A stretch of DNA of 64,000 nucleotides. Origin: Flavobacterium sp. JAS. Its GTDB lineage: Bacteria > Bacteroidota > Bacteroidia > Flavobacteriales > Flavobacteriaceae. Below, piece after piece: positions 35,621-44,601 of the stretch. The position numbers and the translations under genes are program-made. A model generated the notes under the pieces. The model was given only the letters and a program-made list of their open reading frames with translations, was not told the DNA's origin and ran no database searches. The DNA is taken from NCBI RefSeq assembly GCF_020991455.1, contig NZ_JAJMOX010000001.1, positions 62,001 to 126,000 on the forward strand, given 5' to 3'. Numbering within the stretch: the stretch's first letter is position 1; each line of letters begins with the position of its first letter.

Positions 35621-36217
35621 TCAAAGTTTATTTTTTAGTAGCTCCTTAGAACCAAATCCTAATTTTCGAATACAAGCCAAGGCTTGTTTTTGAGTCATAT
35701 TAACTTCAGTGATGTCTTCTTTCTTTACAAAAACAACAGAACCGCTCCACGGATTTGGAGCATCCGGAATAAATACTGTAAAATTATTTTCATCGATTTG
35801 TTCTACTAAAAAGGCAAATTGTAAACCTGCATCTGTTGGTACCAAAATAACTTTTAAATCCTGATTAGATTCAAAACCCATTATGCTTTCGTTCATGCTT
35901 TTCATAAAAGAATAACCAGGAACGAAGCCTAAAATTCCGTCTTCTAGTTTTTGTATTAACTTTTGTGCAGCCGAAGTTTTCGAGATTAAACCGGCAGTAA
36001 AACAAATAAAAGCGATGATAAATATGGCAACAACTTCTTCGATTGCTAATCCCAAAATTTTCACTTTTGGGAAGTGATTGATAATAGGAAGAGTAATTTT
36101 TTGAACAATATTAAAGCCTTTTTCCAAAAGAACCAAGAGTAAAATCAATGGCGCTAAAAATAGAATTCCTCCTAAAAAAGTTGCTTTGATAATCTTTAAA
36201 ATACTCTTCATATTCAA
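35621..36217 (-). CDS. DUF502 family membrane protein
   Basis: A 198-residue protein with two strong hydrophobic segments near residues 12-32 and 55-75 and the DUF502 phrases PIINHFPKVKILGLAIEEV, GFVPGYSFMKSMNESIMG and IPDAPNPWSGSVVFVKKEDI. Function unknown. It lies between the mevalonate kinase and UbiA genes on the same strand. Confidence 0.88.
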   Translation of the reverse strand: MNMKSILKIIKATFLGGILFLAPLILLLVLLEKGFNIVQKITLPIINHFPKVKILGLAIEEVVAIFIIAFICFTAGLISKTSAAQKLIQKLEDGILGFVPGYSFMKSMNESIMGFESNQDLKVILVPTDAGLQFAFLVEQIDENNFTVFIPDAPNPWSGSVVFVKKEDITEVNMTQKQALACIRKLGFGSKELLKNKL

Positions 36218-36284
36218 TAGCTTTTTTAGGGTTAAGGTTTTAGGAAAATGTACTCAAATAACTAGCTTTTAGGAAGATTTTAAT

Positions 36285-37223
36285 TTAAAACTGATATACT
36301 ACTTCTAATTTATAGTCTTTCAAAGATGCTTTGGCGCGTTCTAAATCTTCGGTAAAACCAAGAATATATCCGCCACCGCCAGAACCACAAAGTTTTAGGT
36401 AATAATCGTTTGTGTCAATACCATTTTGCCAAATTCCGTGAAATTGCTCCGGAATCATTGGTTTGAAATTGTTCAAAACAACTTTAGAAAGCTTTTTAGT
36501 ATTGGTAAACAATGATTTCATGTCGCCATGCAAAAAGTTCTCTACACAAGCGTCAGTATATTTCACAAATTGGTTTTTAAGCATCGTACGGAAACCTTTA
36601 TCTTTTAAGTTTTCCATGAAAATGTTAACCATTGGAGCCGTTTCTCCAACAATTCCTGAATCTAATAAAAACACAGCGCCTTTTCCGTCAAAACTTTGAG
36701 TCGGAATGCCGGTTGCTTCAATATTATCTTTAGAATTGATTAAAATCGGAATACTCAAATAACTGTTTAAAGGGTCTAAACCAGAACTTTTTCCGTGGAA
36801 AAAACTCTCCATTTGAGCAAATATATTTTTTAATTGTAACAGTTTCTCACGAGTTAAATTCTCTAAAACCGTTATTTTATGTGTAGCATATTTATCATAA
36901 ATAGCAGCAACAAGAGCGCCACTACTACCAACTCCGTATCCTTGTGGAATACTTGAGTCAAAATACATTCCGGTTTCAACATCGTTTTTTAAAGTTGCCA
37001 AATCAAAAGTAACCAATTCAGGTTGTTCTGTTTGTAGCGTTTCAAGGTAAGATGCAAAACGTTTTAAACTTGCATTTGATGCTATTGCCTCCGCCGAAGG
37101 ATCTTCGATTTTCTTCAAAGCACCATTGTAAAAATTATAAGGAATAGAAAGTCCTTTAGAGTCGCGGATGATTCCGTATTCTCCAAAGAGTAATATTTTT
37201 GAGTAAAATAATGGTCCTTTCAT
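36285..37223 (-). CDS. Mevalonate kinase (GHMP kinase family)
   Basis: A 312-residue GHMP kinase. Motif 1 LLFGEYG near residue 12; motif 2 with the ATP-binding glycine run SSIPQGYGVGSSGALVAAI near 91-109; motif 3 KLCGSGGGGYILGF near 283. It phosphorylates mevalonate to mevalonate-5-phosphate in the mevalonate pathway. The kinase lies two genes downstream of diphosphomevalonate decarboxylase, separated by a broken antitoxin gene, and its UbiA neighbour suggests an isoprenoid cluster. Flavobacteria use the mevalonate route. Confidence 0.9.
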   Translation of the reverse strand: MKGPLFYSKILLFGEYGIIRDSKGLSIPYNFYNGALKKIEDPSAEAIASNASLKRFASYLETLQTEQPELVTFDLATLKNDVETGMYFDSSIPQGYGVGSSGALVAAIYDKYATHKITVLENLTREKLLQLKNIFAQMESFFHGKSSGLDPLNSYLSIPILINSKDNIEATGIPTQSFDGKGAVFLLDSGIVGETAPMVNIFMENLKDKGFRTMLKNQFVKYTDACVENFLHGDMKSLFTNTKKLSKVVLNNFKPMIPEQFHGIWQNGIDTNDYYLKLCGSGGGGYILGFTEDLERAKASLKDYKLEVVYQF

Positions 37224-37304
37224 GTTTATTTTATGTCTTTCTTAATTTTATTTGGGTCTTGTCTTGTGTGTTTCAAAAGATAAATAGAAGTTTGTTAAAA
37301 AATG

Positions 37305-37524
37305 CTATCTATATTTTTTCATTAAGTCTTCATAAACTTACAACTTCTCCTCTTTCAAATTCTTTTACGCTAAGTTCAAGTTCTTCTTTTTGTTCTTCAG
37401 TCAAATCATCCCACCAATCTTTTTTCGCCTCAGTCAATAATTTTTTGACTGCTTTAATGATGGATAGATCATTTGTCTCTTCCAATATTTTTATGATTTT
37501 GAGCTTTTCAGATTCGATATCCAT
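37305..37524 (-). pseudogene. Orphan addiction-module antitoxin gene with C-terminal frameshift
   Basis: The open frame (37330-37524, 64 residues) is an acidic small protein with the family phrase DWWDDLTEEQKEELE and GEVVS, followed by Leu-stop. Removing one T from the AGTTTATG run restores VSYEDLMKKYR-stop (stop at 37305), the usual C-terminus of this antitoxin family (cf. the common HEEVMKKYR ending). The family's RelE/ParE-type toxin would normally follow, but only about 80 bases remain before mevalonate kinase. The gene is therefore toxin-less and frame-shifted, or a sequencing error shortens it. Confidence 0.68.
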
Positions 37525-37553
37525 AACCTAAATTTTAATTAAAGATACGAAAA

Positions 37554-38636
37554 TTATCTCTTCATTGCTCCGTCTCCAATTTGGTCACAAATGTACTGAC
37601 CATTCTGGCAAAATACAACTAATTCGTCCTGAATAAATTGTAGTACTTTTTCGCTAACGTTTTCGGGATATAAAACGTGAACATTCGCGCCCGCATCAAG
37701 CGTAAAACAAACCGGAATTTGTGTTTCATTTCTGAATTTCCAAATTGCATTAATGATCTGTAATGTATTTGGTTTCATCAAAATAAAATACGGCATCGAA
37801 GTCATCATCATTGCATGCAAAGTCAAGGCTTCGCTTTCTACCACTTTAATGAATTCATCTAAATTTCCGCTCTCAAAAACCGCAATTAACTGATCGAGAT
37901 TTTCATGTGCCTGAGCAAAACGTCTTTCGGCATACGGATGATTGTGCATTAAATCGTGACCAACAGTACTCGAAACTTGTTTTTCGCCTTTGTCAACTAA
38001 TAAAATGGTATCTTGATAATTCTTGAAATTTTCATGAATTGTATACGGAAATTCAACTCCATATAAATCAGTACTTCCTTGAATATTCGCCTGGTTTCCC
38101 CAAACAACAACATTTCCTTTTACGCTACGGCAAGCGCTTCCAGAACCTAAACGGGCTAAAAATGATGCTTTTTGATAAAAGTAATCCTCTGTCATTTCTG
38201 GATTCAATGCTTTTTCCAAACTCATAAAATTCATCGCCAAAGCCGCCATTCCTGAAGCCGAAGAAGCAATTCCGGAACTGTGTGGAAATGTATTTTGTGT
38301 GTCAATCGTAAAATGATAGTCTTTCAAAAAAGGAAAATACACTTCAATTCTTTCTAAAAACTTCTGAATTTTTGGTTTAAAATCTTCCTTCGGTTTTCCT
38401 TCAAACAATAAATCAAATGAAAAAGAATTTTGATTTTCTCTTTTTTCAAAACCTAATTTAGTAATCGTTTTGCAATTATTTAGTGTAAAACTCACCGAAG
38501 GATTTGCCGGAATTTGATTGTCTTTTTTTCCCCAATATTTCACTAATGCAATATTGCTGGGAGCGCTCCATTCAAAATTTCCGTTTTCGATGGTCGAAGT
38601 ATATTTTTTAGGAATAAAATCAGTTGCTGTAAACAT
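37554..38636 (-). CDS. Diphosphomevalonate decarboxylase
   Basis: A 360-residue GHMP-fold enzyme. The signature PSNIALVKYWGKKDNQIPAN is near residue 26, SSGIASSASGMAALAMNF near 123, and SGSACRSVKGN near 159, all as in mevalonate-diphosphate decarboxylases. It converts mevalonate-5-diphosphate to isopentenyl diphosphate with ATP. It is the first gene of the minus-strand isoprenoid set. A -7-type element lies 18 bases upstream. Confidence 0.93.
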   Translation of the reverse strand: MFTATDFIPKKYTSTIENGNFEWSAPSNIALVKYWGKKDNQIPANPSVSFTLNNCKTITKLGFEKRENQNSFSFDLLFEGKPKEDFKPKIQKFLERIEVYFPFLKDYHFTIDTQNTFPHSSGIASSASGMAALAMNFMSLEKALNPEMTEDYFYQKASFLARLGSGSACRSVKGNVVVWGNQANIQGSTDLYGVEFPYTIHENFKNYQDTILLVDKGEKQVSSTVGHDLMHNHPYAERRFAQAHENLDQLIAVFESGNLDEFIKVVESEALTLHAMMMTSMPYFILMKPNTLQIINAIWKFRNETQIPVCFTLDAGANVHVLYPENVSEKVLQFIQDELVVFCQNGQYICDQIGDGAMKR

Positions 38637-38653
38637 GAATTATAAAATTTTGG

Positions 38654-38661
38654 CAAAGATA
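38654..38661 (-). promoter_or_regulatory. Possible -7 element of the decarboxylase gene
   Basis: TATCTTTG on the minus strand, 17 bases before the start codon; no clear -33 element. Confidence 0.5.
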
Positions 38662-38720
38662 GTTTTTATAATATTTCACCATATAAGTTAGATAAGAAAA
38701 TATAAACGAAACGTAAACTA

Positions 38721-38739
38721 AAATGAACTTATATCACTT
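38721..38739. repeat. 19-base repeat AAATGAACTTATATCACTT, copy 2
   Basis: Exact match to 30866-30884. Both copies sit in inter-operon gaps; here it is between divergent mvaD-like and TspO genes. Confidence 0.75.
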
Positions 38740-38764
38740 CTATGGTTTAACCTTTCTTTTTGAC

Positions 38765-38772
38765 TATTTTTG
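38765..38772 (+). promoter_or_regulatory. -7 element of the TspO gene
   Basis: TATTTTTG 18 bases before ATG 38791. It overlaps the TTG that opens the longer reading frame, which excludes that upstream start. Confidence 0.55.
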
Positions 38773-38790
38773 GAAAAAAATCAGAGGAAG

Positions 38791-39267
38791 ATGAACAAGA
38801 CAGTCAAAATTGCAATAGCGTTAATTATTTGTTTAATGGTAGGATATTCTGCAAGTGTCGTAACAAGGCCAAGCGTAGAAACGTGGTATCCAACGATTGT
38901 AAAACCAAGTTTTAATCCGCCCAATTGGATTTTTATGCCGGTTTGGACCATACTTTATATTTTTATGGCTGTTGCAGCAGGATTGGTTTGGGATAAAATA
39001 AAAGAACAAAACGAAGAGGTAAAAAAAGCCTTAGGGTTTTTCTTGATTCAGTTGACTTTGAATGCGATTTGGTCGTACATTTTCTTCGGATTAAAAAACC
39101 CGATGCTGGCCGTTGTCGAAATTACACTTTTATGGTTGATGATTTATGAAACTTATTTTAAATTCAACAAAATCAATAAAATTGCCGGATATTTATTGAT
39201 TCCGTATATGGCTTGGGTTGCTTTTGCCGGAATTTTGAACGCCAGTATCTGGTGGTTGAATAGATAA
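38791..39267 (+). CDS. TspO/MBR family tryptophan-rich sensory protein
   Basis: About 158 residues from ATG 38791 (MNKTVKIAIALIICLMVGYS). Five hydrophobic helices with the family landmarks WYPTIVKPSFNPPNWIF, PVWTILYIFMAVAAGLVWD and LTLNAIWSYIFFGLKNP, rich in Trp. TspO proteins bind porphyrins and other ligands and have been linked to stress and light responses. No carotenoid or photosynthesis gene is adjacent. A downstream TTTCAGG repeat follows. Confidence 0.95.
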   Translation: MNKTVKIAIALIICLMVGYSASVVTRPSVETWYPTIVKPSFNPPNWIFMPVWTILYIFMAVAAGLVWDKIKEQNEEVKKALGFFLIQLTLNAIWSYIFFGLKNPMLAVVEITLLWLMIYETYFKFNKINKIAGYLLIPYMAWVAFAGILNASIWWLNR

Positions 39268-39275
39268 GAATTTTT

Positions 39276-39300
39276 GTTTCAGGTTTCAAGTTTCAGGTTT
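39276..39300. repeat. TTTCAGG repeat, 25-base copy
   Basis: GTTTCAGGTTTCAAGTTTC followed by AGGTTT: identical over 25 bases to part of the in-frame copy at 29974-30006. Confidence 0.8.
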
Positions 39301-39326
39301 AATCTTTAATCAATACGTTTTACTTT

Positions 39327-40286
39327 ATGAATAAATTCAGGGTTTTTGTTGTTGTGTTGGTTTTGTTTTCGTTTAAGACTTTTGCTTGTTTGAATGGGGA
39401 TACAAAGGTTTTGAAAAATGGAGTTGAAGTTTATTACGATGAATTTGAACGAATTCCTGAGGGGCATCGATTTATTGTAGAGAATTTTCCAAAACTAATC
39501 CAAGATCTTGAAGAGCAATACAAAAAAACGAATGATATTGATTATTTGTCTGATAAAGGATATGTCCTAATTATTAGTGGGAAATATCAGGAAGCTTTAA
39601 AATTATATTTAGAGATTGAAAAATTAAAACCAAATAGATATTCTACAGCTTCAAATCTGGGAACTCTTTATGAGTTAATGGGAGAAAACCAAAATGCTTT
39701 TAATTGGATTAAAAAATCGATTCAAATTAATCCGGAATCTCACAAAGGTTCAGAATGGCTCCATTTAAAAATATTAGAAGCAAAAATCAAAAATCTTAAA
39801 GAGGTTTCAGGTGAGTTTTTAATCAATACTACTTTCGGTTTAGAAAAAACTCCTAAAACAAATTTGTCTAAGAAAGAGTTAGAAGAATTAAAGAAAGCTT
39901 TGTATTATCAATTAAACGAGCGCATAACTTTTATAAAGCCAAAAGATCGAATTATTTCGGTTTTACTTTTTGAGTTAGGAAATATTGCAATAATAAATAA
40001 AGATTATTTGTCTGCGTCTCAAATCTATGAACTTTCAAAGAAATATGGATTTCAAGAGGAATTGATAAACAAGAGAACAATACTTTGTTATGAGAAATGG
40101 GTACATTATTATTCGAGTAAAGCTGAAGAACTTGAAATGCAAAAAGGTGGTTCATTTCGATTAGAAGGATATCAAATCGATGCTGTTGTAATTAGTTTGA
40201 TTATTGTGTCTCTTTTTTTTCTGAGTTTATTGATCTATTGTATTGTTCTTTTTCGAAAATTGAAAAAGGCTAATGTCTCAACTTAA
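39327..40286 (+). CDS. Exported TPR protein with C-terminal membrane anchor
   Basis: A 319-residue protein. Signal-like N-terminus MNKFRVFVVVLVLFSFKTFA. TPR motifs at about 65-140 (LSDKGYVLIISGKYQEALKL, STASNLGTLYELMGENQNAF), a second helical part, then a single transmembrane helix near 286-308 (VVISLIIVSLFFLSLLIYCI). Probably periplasmic-side or membrane-anchored scaffold; function unknown. It converges with the XylR-like gene with a gap of only 17 bases. Confidence 0.78.
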   Translation: MNKFRVFVVVLVLFSFKTFACLNGDTKVLKNGVEVYYDEFERIPEGHRFIVENFPKLIQDLEEQYKKTNDIDYLSDKGYVLIISGKYQEALKLYLEIEKLKPNRYSTASNLGTLYELMGENQNAFNWIKKSIQINPESHKGSEWLHLKILEAKIKNLKEVSGEFLINTTFGLEKTPKTNLSKKELEELKKALYYQLNERITFIKPKDRIISVLLFELGNIAIINKDYLSASQIYELSKKYGFQEELINKRTILCYEKWVHYYSSKAEELEMQKGGSFRLEGYQIDAVVISLIIVSLFFLSLLIYCIVLFRKLKKANVST

Positions 40287-40303
40287 ATTATTCGTTTTTT
40301 AAA

Positions 40304-41467
40304 TCATTTCGACTGTTTCAATTTTCTAAATTCTAACGGATTAACGCCTTCATGACGGCTGAAATATCTCGAAAGGTTTTTGATGTCAGTATATCCACAA
40401 ACGTCTGAAATTTCGGTGATGGATAAATCTGTTTCGATCAAAAGCTGCTTTACTTGTTTAATTCGTAGCGTATTGATTTCGTCGAGAATACTTCTTTTTA
40501 AAACCAATTGAAATCTTTTTTCTAAAACTCTTCGTGACAATGCCGTTGCATTAACAACATCATCTACAGATATTCTTTCTTTATAATTGTAATAGATGAA
40601 ATGCAATGCTTTACTTATTTCTTTGTCATTTACGGCAAGAAAATCAGTTGATCTTCGGGTAATTATTTGCAAATGTTCTACATAAATATCATCATAATGA
40701 CCTTCTTTATTCAGCATCATTTTGTTAAGAAGCTGAGCAGTTTCGAAACCTGCTTTTTCAGTATTCAGAGAAATACTCGATAAAGGAGGATCTGACAAAT
40801 TACAAATACTTAAATCATTGTCAACTCCAAGAACAGATACTTGCTCGGGAACATTAATACCAACCGCTTTACAGGCTTCCGTGACGTGTTGTCCCTGATT
40901 ATCGTCGCAAGTCATAATTGCGATAGGTTTTGGTAAAGCTTTAAGCCAATCTGCCAATTGTGATTCTTTGTAACTCCATAATGGCGGAGTTTCTTCTTTT
41001 TGATGTTGGTAGATATGAACATTAAAATTGAATTCTGCTGCTTTTTCGCAGAAACCTTCACATCTTTCACGAGACCAGACAATATTGTCGAAGCCATAAA
41101 AGCCAAAATTTTTAAAGCCTTTTTCAATAAAATAAGAAGCCGCCATTTGCCCCGTTTCTTTATAAGGTCCCGTAATGTTAGGTATTCCAATAAAACGTTC
41201 GTTTGTGTCTTGTGCAATGATTGGAATGTCTAATGAAAGTAATTTTTCAAAATCCTGCTCGTTTTCAATTTGAGCAATAATACCATTTGCGCCCCAGGTT
41301 TTTGCCCATGCAATGGCGTTTTTTAGTTCCTTTTTATTTCCGCTCACAATCGGAATTCGGCAAAAGTTAAACGGACCAAATAGTCGCGAATATTTCGCAA
41401 TTCCGTTTAAAAGGCCACGTCCGTATTCTTCAGAAAAGTTAACTAATAGCAGTACTTTGGGGATCAT
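40304..41467 (-). CDS. XylR-like transcriptional regulator (LacI-type sensor plus AraC HTH)
   Basis: A 387-residue regulator. The first ~265 residues match a LacI-family/periplasmic-binding-like sugar sensor (VLLVNFSEEYGRGLLNGIAK, VSVLGVDNDLSICNLSDPPL SSI). The last ~110 carry two AraC-type helix-turn-helix motifs (VVNATALSRRVLEKRFQLVL, EISDVCGYTDIKNLSRYFSR). This arrangement is that of E. coli XylR. It is divergent from a GH2 gene that begins a SusCD locus. Sites in the shared spacer are described separately. The inducer is probably the sugar handled by the locus. Confidence 0.9.
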   Translation of the reverse strand: MIPKVLLLVNFSEEYGRGLLNGIAKYSRLFGPFNFCRIPIVSGNKKELKNAIAWAKTWGANGIIAQIENEQDFEKLLSLDIPIIAQDTNERFIGIPNITGPYKETGQMAASYFIEKGFKNFGFYGFDNIVWSRERCEGFCEKAAEFNFNVHIYQHQKEETPPLWSYKESQLADWLKALPKPIAIMTCDDNQGQHVTEACKAVGINVPEQVSVLGVDNDLSICNLSDPPLSSISLNTEKAGFETAQLLNKMMLNKEGHYDDIYVEHLQIITRRSTDFLAVNDKEISKALHFIYYNYKERISVDDVVNATALSRRVLEKRFQLVLKRSILDEINTLRIKQVKQLLIETDLSITEISDVCGYTDIKNLSRYFSRHEGVNPLEFRKLKQSK

Positions 41468-41560
41468 TTTATTAGATATTGGTTGATATAGAGTGTTTTA
41501 TATTAAAATAAAATCAGAAAATTATTAACTGTTTACTTTGAGTTTTATAATTGTAAATAT

Positions 41561-41597
41561 TCGCAAAATGAAGATTAATTATCGCAAATATACCATT
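41561..41597. promoter_or_regulatory. Candidate regulator sites: TCGCAAA pair and AAATATACCATT
   Basis: TCGCAAA occurs at 41561-41567 and again at 41582-41588, exactly 21 bases apart, about two helical turns, as for AraC-type half-sites. The second copy overlaps AAATATACCATT (41586-41597), which is repeated at 41720-41731 inside the promoter of the GH2 gene. Candidate operators of the divergent XylR-like regulator; binding is inferred. Confidence 0.5.
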
Positions 41598-41712
41598 ATC
41601 AATTAAATTACAAGCCTACTTTTGTTTCGTGGTTTTCAATAAAAAACACAAAAATGCTTTAATTATTAATTTTTTTAACCTTTTTTAAATGCATTTAGGT
41701 CTTTTTACTGCT

Positions 41713-41741
41713 TTTGGCAAAATATACCATTTGTAATTTTG
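41713..41741 (+). promoter_or_regulatory. Promoter of the GH2 utilisation locus
   Basis: TTTG at 41713-41716 and TAATTTTG at 41734-41741 are 17 bases apart. The spacer contains the second AAATATACCATT, so a regulator bound there could affect polymerase directly. The GH2 start codon is 111 bases downstream. Confidence 0.65.
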
Positions 41742-41852
41742 TAGTAAAAAAATGATGAATTTTAGTAAATAAACCATGAAATTTAAAACGTTTTAAACCT
41801 TAAATTTTGTTAACCAATACATTAATCTCTTTATTAGATTAAAAGAAAAATT

Positions 41853-44465
41853 ATGAAGAATATAAATTATACTAATGGTAGAATGATCTCATTCCTTTTA
41901 TGGCTTATGTGCAGTTTGGCTACTATAAGTGCTCAAAATGTAAAATTTGAGAAGCAATTAAAAGAGGGATGGAATATAGAATCATCAGCAAAAATAAATA
42001 TTACCGGAGATAAAATTTCACAGGCTAATTTTGATGTCACAAAATGGTACAAAACTTCAGTTCCATCGACTGTAATGGCATCTTTAATTGCGAACAATGA
42101 GTATTCTGATATTTTTATGGGAGAAAATATCAATAAAGTTGACACGACAAGATTTAGAGTTCCGTGGTGGTATCGAAATGAATTTGTTATCGAAGATGCT
42201 TCAAAAAATACAGAATTAATATTTGAAGGAATTAATTACAGAGCAAATGTTTGGCTAAATGGTAGCCGAATAGCTTCGGCAGATAGTTTATTTGGAGGAT
42301 TTAGAATATTTGTTTTGAACATTTCAAAGTATGTAAAAAAAGGAAAGAATGTTTTGGCTGTTGAAGTTTTTAATCAAAAAACAGACGAACCTTCAATTGG
42401 TTTTGTCGATTGGGCTCCTATGGCTCCGGATCGCGAATTGGGATTATGGAGACCTGTAAAGCTTAAAATCTCGGATAAAACAAGTCTGAACAGCATCTTT
42501 GTGACTTCAAAAATTGATAAAAAAGGCTATAAAAGTGCCGAGTTAGAAATTTCTGCGGAAGCGGTAAACAATACTAATGAAGCGATAGAAGCAGTTGTAA
42601 AAGGAAAAATCGAAAACATCAACTTCGAAAAGAAATTTACGCTTAAACCTTTAGAAAAACGAGTGATTGTTTTTAATGCTTCAGAATTCAAACAGCTAAA
42701 AATTAATAATCCTCGTTTGTGGTGGACGTATGAATTGGGAAAACCTAATTTGTATAAGCTAACAATGTCAATCGAAACCAATAATAAAGTTTCGTTTTCA
42801 AAATCTACTTCTTTCGGAATACGAGAAGTTGAGGATTACATGACGGCAAAAGGATACAGAGGTTATAAATTAAATGGTGTTGAAGTTCTGATTAAAGGTG
42901 GCGGTTGGGTCGATGGAATGTTCCTGAATGATACCGAAGAAAAAGTAAAAGCACAATTAGAATATGTGAAACAAACTAACATGAATACGGTTAGGATGGA
43001 AGGCTTTTGGGGAAATAGCGAAAGAATCTACGAAATGTGCGACGAAATGGGGCTTTTGATGATGGTGGGATGGAGTTGCCAATGGGAATGGAAAGGTTAT
43101 CTTAATAAACCGGAAGATGATTTTATGTCGATCAAAACGCCCGAAGACATGAATCTGATTATAAACTATACTCGCGATCATGTGAATTGGCTGCGAAACC
43201 ACCCGAGTATTTTTGTTTGGGTAATGGGAAGCGATAAATTACCACGTCCGGAATTGGAAGCAAAATACAATGTTCTTTTTAAAGAAGTTGATCCTTCAAG
43301 ACCGCTTTTAATGTCTTGTAAAGGAATGGAAAGTTCAATTTCAGGAAAAACCGGAGTAAAAATGAACGGCCCTTACGATTATGTTGCACCTGGTTATTGG
43401 TTTGAGGATACAGAAAATGGAGGAGCCTTTGGATTTAATACAGAGACAGGCCCTGGACCGCAAGTTCCTTCGCTTGAAGTGGTAAAAAGTATGATTCCCG
43501 AAGATAAATTATGGCCCATAAATTCGACTTGGGATTTTCACTGCGGGAGAAATGAATTTCAAACGCTTGATCGTTTTACAAAAGCATTCGATAAAAGATA
43601 CGGAATTCAGAATAATGTTGAAGATTTTACTTTTAAAAGCCAGGCTTCAAATTTAGAATCTATGCGATCAATGTACGAAGCTTTTGCAATAAACAGAAGT
43701 AATACAACCGGAATCGTTCAATGGATGTTTAATTCTCCGTGGCCAAAATTAATCTGGCAGTTTTGGGATTATAATTTGTTACCAAATGCCGCTTTTTACG
43801 GTGCAAGATTAGGCGCACGCCAAGTAAATATTGCCTACAATTATGGTGATAATGCGGTTTATGTAAGCAATCTAAATCCTGAGAAAACGAAGAATCTGAA
43901 AGCGAAATTACAGATATATGATTTTAACGGAAAAGTAATTTTCGAAAAAGAAGCAACAGTTTCTGTAAACGGAAATGCTTCGGTTAAAACAATTAATTTG
44001 CCTGATAATGCAGCCTATTCGAAAGTATATTTTCTGAAGATAAATTTATCTGATGAAAAAGGAAATTCAATTGCAGACAACTTTTATTGGTTATCGACTA
44101 AAAAAGATGTGTTCGATTTTGCAAAATCAGATTGGATCAATACTCCGTTAAGTGAATATGCTGATTTTACGGATTTAGACAAATTACCAAAAGTAAAAAT
44201 TGAAACTCAAAACATTATTAAAAAAGAAAATGACCAATATGAGGTTACAGTACAACTTAAAAACTCATCAAATTCTATTGCATTTTTAATTGAATTAAAC
44301 ATTGTTGGAGACGTTTCAGGAAAATCAATAGTTCCGGTTTTATGGGACGACAACTATATTTCATTAGTGCCAAAAGAAAGCAGGACAATCAAAGTCACTT
44401 TTCCAGTCTCTGCTTTAAAAGGCGAAAAACCTGTTTTTAAATACAAAGGCTGGAATGTAGAATAA
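41853..44465 (+). CDS. GH2 family glycosidase, exo-beta-glucosaminidase-like
   Basis: An 870-residue periplasmic enzyme: signal peptide to about 28 (SLATISAQ), jelly-roll and immunoglobulin-like GH2 N-terminal domains, then the TIM barrel from about 335. At the acid/base position it has VMGSDKLPRPE (Ser460-Asp461), the Ser-Asp doublet reported for exo-beta-D-glucosaminidases in place of the Asn-Glu of beta-galactosidases; the nucleophile is Glu531 in FNTETGPGP. It would release a terminal sugar, possibly glucosamine, from an oligosaccharide. It starts the locus with MFS, ROK and SusCD. The exact substrate is not proven. Confidence 0.87.
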   Translation: MKNINYTNGRMISFLLWLMCSLATISAQNVKFEKQLKEGWNIESSAKINITGDKISQANFDVTKWYKTSVPSTVMASLIANNEYSDIFMGENINKVDTTRFRVPWWYRNEFVIEDASKNTELIFEGINYRANVWLNGSRIASADSLFGGFRIFVLNISKYVKKGKNVLAVEVFNQKTDEPSIGFVDWAPMAPDRELGLWRPVKLKISDKTSLNSIFVTSKIDKKGYKSAELEISAEAVNNTNEAIEAVVKGKIENINFEKKFTLKPLEKRVIVFNASEFKQLKINNPRLWWTYELGKPNLYKLTMSIETNNKVSFSKSTSFGIREVEDYMTAKGYRGYKLNGVEVLIKGGGWVDGMFLNDTEEKVKAQLEYVKQTNMNTVRMEGFWGNSERIYEMCDEMGLLMMVGWSCQWEWKGYLNKPEDDFMSIKTPEDMNLIINYTRDHVNWLRNHPSIFVWVMGSDKLPRPELEAKYNVLFKEVDPSRPLLMSCKGMESSISGKTGVKMNGPYDYVAPGYWFEDTENGGAFGFNTETGPGPQVPSLEVVKSMIPEDKLWPINSTWDFHCGRNEFQTLDRFTKAFDKRYGIQNNVEDFTFKSQASNLESMRSMYEAFAINRSNTTGIVQWMFNSPWPKLIWQFWDYNLLPNAAFYGARLGARQVNIAYNYGDNAVYVSNLNPEKTKNLKAKLQIYDFNGKVIFEKEATVSVNGNASVKTINLPDNAAYSKVYFLKINLSDEKGNSIADNFYWLSTKKDVFDFAKSDWINTPLSEYADFTDLDKLPKVKIETQNIIKKENDQYEVTVQLKNSSNSIAFLIELNIVGDVSGKSIVPVLWDDNYISLVPKESRTIKVTFPVSALKGEKPVFKYKGWNVE

Positions 44466-44601
44466 AAAGATCAGGATCGATTACTTGAAATAGTAAAATA
44501 CTATTTAATAATTAAAGTGAATTAGAAGTCCAAAAAACGGATTTCTTTTTCAGAAGGAAAACTCATGTCTAAATCTAAAATTTTAATAAATAAACAAACA
44601 A

